Below are positions 28,945 through 37,673 of a stretch of 64,000 nt of DNA, one piece after another. The stretch covers positions 62,001 through 126,000 of the forward strand of contig JACRQF010000007.1 of NCBI GenBank assembly GCA_016222825.1, in the 5' to 3' direction. The notes below the pieces were generated by a model that saw only the letters and a program-made list of their open reading frames with translations, searched no databases and was not told the DNA's origin. Every line of letters starts with the position of its first letter. Position 1 is the first letter of the stretch. The DNA is from Verrucomicrobiota bacterium (GTDB lineage Bacteria > Verrucomicrobiota > Verrucomicrobiia > CAIQCK01). The position numbers were made by a program, and so were the translations under genes.

Positions 28945-28968
28945 GGCAGGCGGGGATGCCAGCGCTAC
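28945..28968 (-). repeat. Solo GTAG-footed REP overlapping a stop codon
   Basis: Read on the minus strand it begins GTAGCGCTGGCATCCCCGCC, matching the arm at 25361 with four changes over 24 bases. The TAG of its foot is the stop codon of the following (leftward) gene ending at 28965. Confidence 0.75.
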
Positions 28969-31214
28969 TTCCAATCCTCCGGCCGCGGCGGCGACAGGCT
29001 GCACGCGACGGCAAACGATGGAGGGCGGCGGAAGTCCGGCTCGTTCTTGAAGCGGAGATTCCGGCGGCCCCAGTAGCTGCCGTAGAACTGGCAGTTGGTG
29101 TCCACCCAGTTGGCGATGCGCAGGAACTCCTCCGGCCTGAGCCTGGCGACGACGTCTTTGTGGGCGGCGGCGAGGCGCGCGGCGCGGGCGGCTTGGGCCG
29201 GGTCGCCCAGCCGCACCTTGCCGCCGCTGAGCATGGCCACGAGCACGCTCGTGTGCGAACCGAGCGCCAGCGCCGGCAGATACTCGACGTTGCCAGTCTT
29301 GGGATGGTTCTCGCCGATGACGATGCCGAGGAGGCCGCGGTCGCGCGGCGGCTTCTGGCGGCGCTCGGGAACGAGGTTCTCGTAGGAGGCGCTGAAGAAC
29401 TTGGTCGGCGTGGCGGTGAGGTCGAGTTTGGCGGGAGCCTTTGCGCCGCTGTGGCAGGAGACGCAGAGCCGATCCCACGCCGGCTGGATGTCGGTCGGAT
29501 AGTGCAGGACGCGACGAGCGGTCGCCTCGCCCGGCTGCGGTGCGGGCAACGAGGGCGCGCGCAGCAACGCCTTGGGGTTTCGTGGGGCGGCGGCGCTGCC
29601 GCCCTCGCGCGGCGTTTCGTGGCAGCCGACGCAACCGCGCCGTTCGCCCGGCATGTAGTTGACGTAGGTGCGCTCGGTCTGGACGGCCAAGTAGTTTGCG
29701 TCGAGCACCTGGAGGGAGATGTTCGCCGCGGCGGGCACGATGAAACACGCCGAGCCGTCGTCTTCGACGGGCACGACACCGTGTTGCACCTTCAACGCGA
29801 GGTGCGTGTCCTTGCTGATGCACGCGTGCTGCTGGTCGTAGTTGTCGTCGTTGTCGGGCCGCCGCGCGCCCCACGGACGCGGGATTTGCTCGATGATGCG
29901 GATGTGCTTGATCGCGCCGCGCGGGACGTTCTCCAGACCGTGGTAAACGTCCGCCACGACGCAGACGGCTTGGTTGCGCGCGGCCAGTTCGCGATTGACG
30001 CTGGAGTTGAGCACCGGCGGCGCGCGGCGCGGCTTCAGCGGATACGGCAGCCAGCAAGAGATGGCCGGGTCGCGGTAAAACTCCTCCACCTCGCCGCCGT
30101 CGTTGAGCAGATAGAGACCGTAAGCCTTCGCCTCGCTCCACGCGGGACCGGCGGGCTTGTGGGCGACGAGGAAGCTCTTTTCGGAGAGCGGATACGGGTC
30201 TTTGAAGAGCGGGCCGCGACCGTCGCGATCCTCGCGCCACGAGCCGTCGGGCTGGCGGAACGCGAAGCCGCCCTCGTTGCGGATGTCCACGGACGGCGTC
30301 ATGTAGGTCATCGGCTCGCGCGTGCGGATGTCCTTGTCCATGTCGAGCCGGATGACCGTGCCAACGCCGTTCTGCGGATAATGCGGCGCGCCGAGCACGA
30401 CGAAGCGGTTCGCAACGCCGGGAATTGGACGTCCGTAAAGCAGCGTCGGCGGCAACGCAATGTCGTTGCCGTAGATTTCTGCCGAGGCCGTGCCGTCAGG
30501 GCGCATCGCCCAGAGACATTTCACACTGACAGCGCCTTTATCGAAATACTCCCACCGCGTGTAGAGGATGCGCCCGTCCGGCAGCATCACCGGCGAAGCC
30601 TCGCTGACGGAACTGTTGCTGAGGCGGCGCATGTTCCTCCCATCGCCGTCCATGCGGTAGAGGACGGTCGTGGTGAGGTTATCCGACCCGTCGCAAAGAA
30701 TCCCATACTGGCAGCGCGTCGAGATGAACGCGATGCCGCCATCCGGCAGATAGCAGGGCTGCATGTCGTCGGTGCCGTGATGATACTCCTTGGTGAGCTT
30801 GTATTTACGGACCAGTTCCGCCTCGTCGGGCGGCGGGAACGTCAACTGCCGCAAGCCGCTGCCGTCTATCCGAATCTCATAGATGCGGTAGCCTTCCAGC
30901 GGCGCTCTCTTCCACGCGAACACCACGCGCCGCGCGTCGAACGAGAGGTCGAACCGCTCGAAGACGCCGCCCTTGAGCTGCGGCGCAAGCTCCCGCACCG
31001 CGCCGGTCTTGAGGTCAAGGATGCAGAGGTTGCCGCCCGGCTGCCACGTGCTGTTGATGAACTCGGTGTAGTAATGGTTGGAGTTGTAGGTGAACCGCTT
31101 GACGAAGAGAACCTTGTCGCAGCCGATCTTCTCAGCGAAGCCGCCGCCGGCCCACGCAATCGCCGCCATCAGCAGAATCGAAAACTGAACTGCCGTCCGC
31201 AGTTTGCCGTGCAT
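28965..31214 (-). CDS. Hydrazine-synthase-alpha-like protein: beta propeller plus cytochrome c domain
   Basis: A 749-residue exported protein. A signal peptide (TAVQFSILLMAAIAWAGGGF) is followed by a TolB/PD40-type propeller (GGVFERFDLSFDARRVVFAW, RRLSNSSVSEASPVMLPDGR). A middle region follows that resembles the hydrazine synthase alpha-subunit middle domain (RMDGDGRNMRR to HACISKDTHLALKVQHG). The C-terminal part carries two haem-binding motifs, CVGCH and CVSCH. In anammox bacteria this architecture forms the alpha subunit of hydrazine synthase; outside them homologues are of unknown function and may be periplasmic redox or sugar-linked proteins. ATG 31214 is preferred over ATG 31220 because GAGG lies at a better spacing. 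The stop codon is supplied by a REP foot. No HzsB/C genes are nearby, so hydrazine synthesis is not implied. Confidence 0.75.
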   Translation of the reverse strand: MHGKLRTAVQFSILLMAAIAWAGGGFAEKIGCDKVLFVKRFTYNSNHYYTEFINSTWQPGGNLCILDLKTGAVRELAPQLKGGVFERFDLSFDARRVVFAWKRAPLEGYRIYEIRIDGSGLRQLTFPPPDEAELVRKYKLTKEYHHGTDDMQPCYLPDGGIAFISTRCQYGILCDGSDNLTTTVLYRMDGDGRNMRRLSNSSVSEASPVMLPDGRILYTRWEYFDKGAVSVKCLWAMRPDGTASAEIYGNDIALPPTLLYGRPIPGVANRFVVLGAPHYPQNGVGTVIRLDMDKDIRTREPMTYMTPSVDIRNEGGFAFRQPDGSWREDRDGRGPLFKDPYPLSEKSFLVAHKPAGPAWSEAKAYGLYLLNDGGEVEEFYRDPAISCWLPYPLKPRRAPPVLNSSVNRELAARNQAVCVVADVYHGLENVPRGAIKHIRIIEQIPRPWGARRPDNDDNYDQQHACISKDTHLALKVQHGVVPVEDDGSACFIVPAAANISLQVLDANYLAVQTERTYVNYMPGERRGCVGCHETPREGGSAAAPRNPKALLRAPSLPAPQPGEATARRVLHYPTDIQPAWDRLCVSCHSGAKAPAKLDLTATPTKFFSASYENLVPERRQKPPRDRGLLGIVIGENHPKTGNVEYLPALALGSHTSVLVAMLSGGKVRLGDPAQAARAARLAAAHKDVVARLRPEEFLRIANWVDTNCQFYGSYWGRRNLRFKNEPDFRRPPSFAVACSLSPPRPEDWK

Positions 31215-31255
31215 CGTCATAGTCCTCGCCGCGGATAATAGCCAATGCGCTCCGC

Positions 31256-32875
31256 TCAGGCCAGCGCAAGATCCATAAACGCCACCCTCACCGGTTTGCC
31301 CGCGGTCATTGTGAGTTCGATCTGGTTCGGACCATCTTTCAGCACGCTCGCCGGCACCCTCCACGCGCGCAGTTCTTCCGGCTTGCCGAGCATCGGCGGA
31401 TACGGGTTCGGATAAGGCTCCGAAAGATCGTCCGTCGCCGCGAGGTCCTTGCCGTTGAGCCGCGCCGTCCAGCGGCTCTCGCCGAGCGGGTCCTCGCCCT
31501 GGATGCGCAGCCGTCCGTCGCGTTTCCAGCCGCCCGTCGGCGGCGCGAGGTCGAGCGTGAACGTCTCTGCCTTGCCCGCCATCATCTTGCGCGGCAACAC
31601 CGACGGTTTCACGAAGGGATTCCCCCACCCCGGCGCCAGGAACCAATGCTGCGGCTGCCGCGCGAGCCACTCGCGGTCGCCGAGATGCTTGAAGACGTGG
31701 AACGGCGGCTCCGTGAACGGCCCGCGTCCCGGCCCGCCGTGTTCGCGGTAATAGACGAAGTTGAACGCGCTCACGCCGTCGGCCCCGCGCGCGTAGGCCA
31801 GATGCGCGGCCGTGTAGAACTGCTCCGGCGTCGCGCGGCGGAACGGGAACGTGTCGTAACCCTTGCCGACGGGCTTGCGCCCGTTCCAAATCGAGTGGCA
31901 CATCTCCAGATAGACCGCCGCCTGCGGCACACTGCGCCGGATGGCGGCGAGGTCGGTCTGTTGCACGGTGAAGTAACTCATCGAGAGATTCACCATATCC
32001 AGTCCCGCCTTCACCATCGCCGGCAGGTCCAGCCCCAACGGGTCGTGGGCCGCCATGTAGGCCGGCACCCGCGCGCAGAGCCAGCGCCGCCGCCCGTCCC
32101 GCGCCGTGCGGTCGAGCAACTCGCGCACCTGCCGCACGAACGCCGTCATGATGCCGCGCCGCTGCTCGCTGGTGGTCTTGTCGAGTTGGAAGTAACTGTA
32201 GTGCCGCATGAAATCCATCTCGAAGCCGTCGAGGTCATAGTTCTCGCAAAGCTCCCGCACGAACGCGAACTTGTGCGCGCGCACCTCCGGGATGGCCCAG
32301 TTCAACACGTGCTGTTCCCACCTCGCCGGGTCCGGTCCCAGGCGATACTCCGGGTGTTCGACGTAAAACTTGCTCGCCCAGGCGGCCCGACGGTCTTTCA
32401 AGCCGGCGTTCTCCAGATGATGGCCGTCGTTCATCCGCAGCGAGATGAACGGCGCCTGCCCCTTCTTCCGGCATCGCTCGACGAACACCTTCACCATGTC
32501 GCCGCCCGCGAGCATGTATTTGCCGAACGAGTCTGGGTCGAAGCCCGTGCGCTCCTTGAAACACCGGTAGTGCTCCTCCGCCGGATAGACCTTGCTCTTC
32601 CACCACGGAATCCAACCCAAGCCCGGCTGGAGCAGATGGGCGTCCACGCCCGTGCCGGCGACCTCGTCCACCGTCGCCTCCAGCATCTTCTCGCGGAATG
32701 GTTCCCTGCTCTTGTGCCACGGGCTGATGCAGGAGACGATGTTGGTCGAGTCGTTGCTGTAGAGCACGCGGAACGGCGCTTTGCGTCGCGCCACCGCGGC
32801 GGAAGCGGTTCGCGGCCAGCCCGCGGCCAGCGCCGCGCCTGCCGTCGCCTGAAGAAACTGTCGGCGATTCATCAT
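31256..32875 (-). CDS. Tat-exported TIM-barrel, glycoside-hydrolase-like protein
   Basis: A 539-residue protein whose N terminus, MNRRQFLQATAGAALAAGWP, is a twin-arginine-like signal. The main part looks like a (beta/alpha)8 barrel: FRVLYSNDSTNIVSCISPWH, AHLLQPGLGWIPWW, FISLRMNDGHHLENAG, ENYDLDGFEMDFMRHYSYF (an acidic pair typical of hydrolase barrels) and GADGVSAFNFVYYREHGG. A C-terminal beta domain follows (LNGKDLAATDDLSEPYPNPY, VRVAFMDLALA). It fits secreted GHL10/GH-like proteins of planctomycetes and Verrucomicrobia, but I cannot assign a family or substrate. It lies 41 bases upstream of the HzsA-like gene on the same strand, so the two may be co-transcribed. Confidence 0.65.
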   Translation of the reverse strand: MMNRRQFLQATAGAALAAGWPRTASAAVARRKAPFRVLYSNDSTNIVSCISPWHKSREPFREKMLEATVDEVAGTGVDAHLLQPGLGWIPWWKSKVYPAEEHYRCFKERTGFDPDSFGKYMLAGGDMVKVFVERCRKKGQAPFISLRMNDGHHLENAGLKDRRAAWASKFYVEHPEYRLGPDPARWEQHVLNWAIPEVRAHKFAFVRELCENYDLDGFEMDFMRHYSYFQLDKTTSEQRRGIMTAFVRQVRELLDRTARDGRRRWLCARVPAYMAAHDPLGLDLPAMVKAGLDMVNLSMSYFTVQQTDLAAIRRSVPQAAVYLEMCHSIWNGRKPVGKGYDTFPFRRATPEQFYTAAHLAYARGADGVSAFNFVYYREHGGPGRGPFTEPPFHVFKHLGDREWLARQPQHWFLAPGWGNPFVKPSVLPRKMMAGKAETFTLDLAPPTGGWKRDGRLRIQGEDPLGESRWTARLNGKDLAATDDLSEPYPNPYPPMLGKPEELRAWRVPASVLKDGPNQIELTMTAGKPVRVAFMDLALA

Positions 32876-33041
32876 CCCCCACTTGTAACCATCCCGCGCC
32901 CAAAATGCACGAACGCAGAAGCAGAGATCCGGATTTCATCCTTCAGCGCGTTCCGTTGCGACGCCAACACAGACAGTGGACGGCGAAGCGCCGGTGCTGC
33001 TATACTGCGCGCAACTCGAAACCCGCAACCTTGGAGACATA

Positions 33042-34001
33042 ATGAAACAACCCACGCTGTTGACGACGTTGAAAGGCTCGCTGCTCGAAAACTTTTTCCC
33101 CGCCGGATGGGACCTGGCGAAGATTGACCGCTGCTGCTCGCAGCCGCCCGCGTCCATCACCGACCGCCAGAAGTGGTGGCACAAGGACTTCCAGCCCGTG
33201 CCATGCGACACACTCGCTGACTTTGACATGAGGATGGGCCACGAGATCGCGCTGACCATCGCGCAAGCGAAGGAGGCCGGCAAACAAGTCGCGTTCATCC
33301 TGCCAGTGGGGCCGATGGGGATGTATCGCTGGGTCGTTTTCTTCCTGCGCGAGTGGGGCATGGACTGCGGCCATGTCCACGGCTTCAACATGGACGAGTG
33401 GAGCGACGCGAAGGGCAACACGCTGCCGCCGACCAACTCCGGCGCGTTCCAGTATGCGATGGAGCAGGCGTTCTACAACCCGCTCGGCAAGCTGACGGTG
33501 CCGCCGAAGCAGCGGCATTTCGCGACGAAGGACTCGTTGCCGCATTACCGCGAGCAGATCGGTGAACTGCGCGCGGCGGGCGCGGACCTGGTGGTGGTGT
33601 TCGGCATCGGGCGCGTGTTCCACATTGCGTTCTGGGAGCCGCACTTCGCGGCGGAGTTCAAGACCGAGGCGGAATGGCGGCGGCAGTCGCACCGGCTTGG
33701 GGCGAAGCTGCATCCGCTCACCATCGAGCAGAACGCAATCACGAGCTTCAAGAGCCGCACGACGCTCGTGCCGACGCGCGCGAACACGATCGGACCTGCG
33801 CTGTTCCTCTCGGCGGACAAGATCATCGGTGGCGCCGACGGCGCGCTCGGCCGCGGCATGGCGTGGCAGGGATTGTCGCTCTGGGTGACGCTGCGTTACG
33901 GCCCGAGCATGTGGATTCCGGCGAGCTTCATGCCGACGCAGGCTGGCAAGCTGTTCTTCCTGAAGGAACTGGCCGGGCCGCTAGTGGCGGAGTGCAACTA
34001 A
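33042..34001 (+). CDS. Divergent NagB-like (glucosamine-6-phosphate deaminase) family protein
   Basis: A 319-residue protein. Family marks are [20 protein letters not shown] (phosphate-binding loop region), [18 protein letters not shown] (the FNMDE motif of NagB) and [15 protein letters not shown], which aligns with the GxGxDGHIAFNEP active-site loop. The histidine and glutamate are kept, but the Asp-Gly before the His is replaced by Val-Phe. It may therefore act on another sugar phosphate or lack deaminase activity. ATG 33042 is chosen for GGAG five bases upstream; the frame is open earlier but without similarity. It converges with, and overlaps by four bases, the membrane protein gene ending at 33998. 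Confidence 0.75.
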   Translation: MKQPTLLTTLKGSLLENFFPAGWDLAKIDRCCSQPPASITDRQKWWHKDFQPVPCDTLADFDMRMGHEIALTIAQAKEAGKQVAFILPVGPMGMYRWVVFFLREWGMDCGHVHGFNMDEWSDAKGNTLPPTNSGAFQYAMEQAFYNPLGKLTVPPKQRHFATKDSLPHYREQIGELRAAGADLVVVFGIGRVFHIAFWEPHFAAEFKTEAEWRRQSHRLGAKLHPLTIEQNAITSFKSRTTLVPTRANTIGPALFLSADKIIGGADGALGRGMAWQGLSLWVTLRYGPSMWIPASFMPTQAGKLFFLKELAGPLVAECN

Positions 34002-34684
34002 TCCGCAGCCGCGGAAGCCAGCACAACTGTTGCTCTTGCAGGTCGTGTCGCCAGCCAGAGGCCTGCGATGCCGACGACCGCGCCGATGATCAGCAGAGGC
34101 CACGAGTAGGTCACGCCGGCATAGCCGTTCTTCGTGATGTGGTCGGCGTCTTTGACGAACGACAGATACCAGATGGAGAACGCGACCGCTTGCGAGAGCA
34201 CCATCGCCACCGAAAAGCGCATCGGCTTGCCGCGGATTTCGCGGCCATGCACCCAACAGCACGCGCCGACGAAGTAGAGGCTGATGAGCACCGGCGCGAG
34301 CACCGGCCCATACCACGGCTTTGGAATCAGGAAGAGGCAGTCCCAAGTGATCAACCGCCCCGGCCACCCGGTCCACCATTGCAGGCCGACGTAGTAGAAG
34401 ATGTCCCAGATGCCGAAGGCGAAGAAGAAGCACGCGAGCCGCGAGCGCCAGTTGATGCCGCTGAGCCACGCCACCGCTGCGAGCATGACGATCGTGCAGG
34501 CTTCGCGGGGAATCTCGACGTTCATCTTCTCCAGCGGCGGGATGGGATAGTTGGTTTCGACGGGAAAGAGCCGCCGCAGGTAGATGACGCAGACGGCTTC
34601 CAACAATCCCATCGCGATCGCATAGACCGCAACCCACATTAGCCGCTGCCAGACATGTCGCGCTGTTGTCGGAGTCGGTTTCAT
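33998..34684 (-). CDS. Multi-pass membrane protein of unknown function
   Basis: A 228-residue protein with about six hydrophobic segments: [84 protein letters not shown] and [17 protein letters not shown] do not recognise a family. ATG 34684 starts [10 protein letters not shown]; the longer open frame upstream lacks membrane character. Its stop overlaps the end of the NagB-like gene by four bases in convergent orientation. Confidence 0.65.
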   Translation of the reverse strand: MKPTPTTARHVWQRLMWVAVYAIAMGLLEAVCVIYLRRLFPVETNYPIPPLEKMNVEIPREACTIVMLAAVAWLSGINWRSRLACFFFAFGIWDIFYYVGLQWWTGWPGRLITWDCLFLIPKPWYGPVLAPVLISLYFVGACCWVHGREIRGKPMRFSVAMVLSQAVAFSIWYLSFVKDADHITKNGYAGVTYSWPLLIIGAVVGIAGLWLATRPARATVVLASAAAD

Positions 34685-34782
34685 GGGTGTGGAGTTTACG
34701 CCTCGCCAGATTCCGATGCAACGCTTCACGAACGTTGACGTTGACCGGCGGGCGGCGGTCATGCGATACCGATGTCACAACT

Positions 34783-35397
34783 ATGGCAACTCCTGACGAA
34801 AAAATCCTCGGCTTCCCACGCGCAATCTTCGAGCAGCTCGGCGTCTTCCACGGCTTCAGCGCGGACGTGGAGCGATACCTGCCCGCGATCCTCGATCCCA
34901 AGAACAACAGCTTCCGCCTCCGCGCGCAGGCCGAGACTGATCCCAGCTTCAAGCAAATCATCCCCTACGTCGTCATCACCGACGGCGAACGCGTGCTCCA
35001 CTACGTCCGCGGCAAGAAAGCGGGCGAGCAGCGGCTCGTCGCGAAAGGCTCCATCGGCATCGGCGGCCACATCAACGACGAGGACCACTCGCTTTTCGCG
35101 GTCGGCATGGATGCGTTTCGCGCGGCCGTCGAGCGCGAGGTGCGCGAGGAACTGAACGTCGAGGGCGCATTCGATGCAAAACCCGTCGGTCTCATCAACG
35201 ACGACACCACCGAGGTCGGCCAGGTCCACTTCGGCATCGTCCACGTCCTGCGCCGCCAGCCGGAACAAGTGAAGAAGCGCGAGCAGGTCATCGCGCAGCA
35301 GGAATGGCTCACGCCCGCCGAGCTGCGCGAGCGCCGCGAGCGGATGGAGACGTGGTCGCAGTTCTGCCTCGACAACATCGAGCGCATTCTGAAATAA
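34783..35397 (+). CDS. NUDIX-like hydrolase
   Basis: A 204-residue protein. The central part resembles a NUDIX box with a longer than usual spacer: GIGGHINDEDHS, then AFRAAVEREVREELNVEG, which contains the RExxEEL metal-binding helix. Flanking segments, QIIPYVVITDGERVLHYVRG and VGQVHFGIVHVLR, fit strands of the NUDIX fold. It would hydrolyse a nucleoside-diphosphate-linked compound; related proteins are annotated as phosphoesterases. ATG 34783 gives the compact protein MATPDEKILGFPR. It is followed after 28 bases by an aldo/keto reductase on the same strand. Confidence 0.8.
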   Translation: MATPDEKILGFPRAIFEQLGVFHGFSADVERYLPAILDPKNNSFRLRAQAETDPSFKQIIPYVVITDGERVLHYVRGKKAGEQRLVAKGSIGIGGHINDEDHSLFAVGMDAFRAAVEREVREELNVEGAFDAKPVGLINDDTTEVGQVHFGIVHVLRRQPEQVKKREQVIAQQEWLTPAELRERRERMETWSQFCLDNIERILK

Positions 35398-35425
35398 GAC
35401 CGCGCAGCGCAACCCGAGAACGATC

Positions 35426-36367
35426 ATGCAAACGGTTCCACTTGGCACAAGTTTCCTGAGCGTCAGCCGGCTCTGCTACGGCTGCTGGCGCACCGTCGGC
35501 TGGTCGCCGAACGAAGTCACACCGGCACTCGAAGAATCCGCCCGCCGCGCCATCATCACCGCCTACGAGTCGGGCTACACTTTTTTCGACCACGCCAACA
35601 TCTACTGTTGGGGCCTGGCGGAGCAGTTCTTCGGGAAGGTGCTGAAGGAAGTCTCCGGCATGCGCGAGCGCGTGATCATCGCCACCAAGTGCGGCATCCG
35701 GCGCAAAGGCGACCCGACGCCCGCCATGCCCGCGCGATGGGATTTCTCCGCGTCTCACATCGTTGCCTCCGCCGAGGCATCGCTGCGGCGGCTTGGTGTC
35801 GAGACGCTGGATGTGCTCATGCTGCACCGGCCCGACTATCTCGCCGACCCTGCGGAGATCGCGCGGGCGTTCACGCAGTTGAAGGACGACGGCAAGGTGC
35901 GCTTCTTCGGCGTCAGCAACTTCCGTCCGTCGCTCGCCGCGGCGGTCCATGCGGCCTGCCACTTCCCGCTCGTCACGCACCAGGTCGAGATCAGTCTCGC
36001 GAAGCTCGACGCGTTTACCGACGGGACGCTCGATCAGTGTCTCGCCACGAAGATGACGCCGATGGCGTGGAGTCCGCTGGCCGGCGGACAGCTTGCCGAG
36101 GGCGCCAAGCGCCTCCTGCCTTCACAACAAAACTACCTGACCCTGCCAATTGTAGAGGCGCTTGATCCGATTGCCAAGGCGCGCGGCGTCAGCCGGAGCG
36201 TGATTGCGCTGGCGTGGCTGATGAAACACCCGTCGAAGATTATCCCCGTCGTCGGCTCCACCAATCCCGACCGCATCCGCGAAGCGACAAAGGCGGCCGA
36301 CATCGAGTTGACGCGGGAGGAATGGTATCGGCTGTTTGTGGCCGCGAGCGGAGCGCCGCTGCCGTGA
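35426..36367 (+). CDS. Aldo/keto reductase
   Basis: A 313-residue NADPH-dependent oxidoreductase with a TIM barrel. Catalytic tetrad candidates are visible: Asp and Tyr in TFFDHANIYCWG, Lys in IIATKCGIRRKG, and His in LDVLMLHRPDYL. Cofactor-binding segments are FFGVSNFRPS, AWSPLAGGQLAEG and IIPVVGSTNPDRIREA. The length and the LxxLDVLMLHRPD pattern match the YdhF-type subgroup. The substrate is unknown. It is probably co-transcribed with the NUDIX gene. A heptamer array begins 10 bases after its stop. Confidence 0.92.
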   Translation: MQTVPLGTSFLSVSRLCYGCWRTVGWSPNEVTPALEESARRAIITAYESGYTFFDHANIYCWGLAEQFFGKVLKEVSGMRERVIIATKCGIRRKGDPTPAMPARWDFSASHIVASAEASLRRLGVETLDVLMLHRPDYLADPAEIARAFTQLKDDGKVRFFGVSNFRPSLAAAVHAACHFPLVTHQVEISLAKLDAFTDGTLDQCLATKMTPMAWSPLAGGQLAEGAKRLLPSQQNYLTLPIVEALDPIAKARGVSRSVIALAWLMKHPSKIIPVVGSTNPDRIREATKAADIELTREEWYRLFVAASGAPLP

Positions 36368-36377
36368 AACGCAAGGC

Positions 36378-36426
36378 GTAATGCGTAACCGCAGGACTTA
36401 CGTATTACGCATTACTCATCACGTCG
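36378..36426. repeat. Palindromic heptamer array between convergent genes
   Basis: Heptamers in one register: GTAATGC, GTAACCG, CAGGACT, TACGTAT, TACGCAT, TACTCAT and CACGTCG. The first two and the later ones are reverse complements of each other, so the array is an inverted structure. It includes the stop codon of the leftward C2H2-finger gene (36419-36421). Confidence 0.65.
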
Positions 36427-37477
36427 CAATGTGCGACCCCGGCCCCAGCGCGTCGAGCTGGCCGTTTTCCAACTCCACCAGCAACCCCATCCGCACCAAC
36501 GCATCCGCATCCGCCTTCACGTCGGCCTCGGCGACGCCTTGCACGGCAAAGTGGTCGCGCAGCGTGTGACGGTTCGGCTTGTGACCGCGGCGGGCCGGCG
36601 CGCCGGCGAGCGCGAGAATCTCCTGCTGGCGCGGCGTGAGCTGGTCGCGCTCCGAGGGGCGGCGCGGGTGGTAGCGGCAGGCATACTGATGGCCGAGGAT
36701 GTCGCGGAAGATCTGCAGGCCGCGCTGGCTCAACGACTGCCGCAACAACGCCAGAAAATGCCCCGGCTCCTTTTTCTCCTTGTCCCAAACCTGGTTGCAG
36801 GCGCGGCGGATGTCCCGGCATTCGAGGTGCCGCACGCGCGCGGCGGGAATCGCCAGTTCCGGTTCGGTCTTCTCAACACTGTCGGCGTGCGCCTGCCGCA
36901 CGTGGTCCAGCAGCGCCCGCTCGTCCACCGCCAACTCGTCGCAGAACGCGCAATGCAGTTCCTCGGTGACGCTCAGCGCCTTTCGCCACGCCTCCACGTC
37001 GTCTGGGAAGTTGGAGTTCGCCACCTTGGCGCGGAACTCATCAAACGGCACGCGGTCGTGACGCTCCTTGTGATGCGCCACGAGCCGCGCGCTGAACTCG
37101 TGGTAATTCGGCGGGCAGAGCAGTGTCCGGCACAGCCCGCAACGGGCCACAAACTGGAAGTTGCCCTTCGGCGGCTCCACGGTCTTCGGCACAATCTTCA
37201 CGGCCTTCGCGGCATGTTGCTGGCGGAAATGGCGGAAGACCAGTTCGCCGCCGGAAAACGCCTGCCCGCACTCGACGCAAAGATGAAACTTCGCCTTCGT
37301 GTCGCGCGGCGGCTTCAGCACAAACGTCAGCGCGTTCGGCTGGTTCACGAGGTTGCGCCACAGATCGAACAGCGCGTGCGCACGGCCGTCAGCCTTGAGC
37401 TTTTGCGCAAGCTTGTCGAGCGGCGGCATCTCCAGCCGCAGCGTGCAGAAAATCGCCTTGTCGGCAACAGGTTTCAT
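36419..37477 (-). CDS. Protein with three C2H2-type zinc-finger motifs
   Basis: A 352-residue protein. Three Cys2His2 signatures are visible. The first reads CVECGQAF with HFRQQH (C-x2-C-x12-H-x4-H, about residues 70-92). The second reads CGLC with HHKERH and a longer gap (about residues 118-146). The third reads CAFCDELA with HVRQAH (C-x2-C-x12-H-x4-H, about residues 181-202). Further C/H pairs (HLECRDIRRACNQ, HQYACRYHP) may also bind metal. The C-terminal third has RQQEILALAGAPARRGHKPN and a winged-helix-like end. Multiple classical C2H2 fingers are rare in bacteria. I infer a nucleic-acid- or protein-binding role. ATG 37477 is chosen as the first start after a repeat-rich stretch at 37508-37584. 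Confidence 0.7.
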   Translation of the reverse strand: MKPVADKAIFCTLRLEMPPLDKLAQKLKADGRAHALFDLWRNLVNQPNALTFVLKPPRDTKAKFHLCVECGQAFSGGELVFRHFRQQHAAKAVKIVPKTVEPPKGNFQFVARCGLCRTLLCPPNYHEFSARLVAHHKERHDRVPFDEFRAKVANSNFPDDVEAWRKALSVTEELHCAFCDELAVDERALLDHVRQAHADSVEKTEPELAIPAARVRHLECRDIRRACNQVWDKEKKEPGHFLALLRQSLSQRGLQIFRDILGHQYACRYHPRRPSERDQLTPRQQEILALAGAPARRGHKPNRHTLRDHFAVQGVAEADVKADADALVRMGLLVELENGQLDALGPGSHIAT

Positions 37478-37507
37478 CAGTCCAGTCGTTCCACACCGCA
37501 CAACCCA

Positions 37508-37584
37508 AAGTGGCGTGAGCTTCCGAGCTCGCGAAGCTTCTCGCAGCGACCACGCCGGGCGAGCTTGGAAGCCCGCCCCACTCA
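37508..37584. repeat. Imperfect inverted repeat with the dispersed motif CTTGGAAGCCCG
   Basis: The left arm starts near 37508 (AGTGGCGTGAGCTTCCGAGC) and pairs imperfectly with the right arm ending near 37582, which carries CTTGGAAGCCCGCCCCAC (37564-37581). The right-arm motif recurs, with CC replaced by TT, at 6978-6998. It lies in the 196 bases between the divergent starts of the C2H2 and FAH-family genes. Confidence 0.5.
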
Positions 37585-37673
37585 TGCAGTCGTCAGGTTG
37601 ACGGCGCGTGCGCATTCTCCTAGAGTGTTCGCGCGAGTCAACGCAAAAGGATAACGACAATCGAACTTTCGCC

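Noticed and set aside
28965..31214. Interpretation as a true hydrazine synthase
   Set aside because: Only the alpha-like chain is present, no other anammox gene is seen, and homologues of this layout are widespread in non-anammox bacteria.
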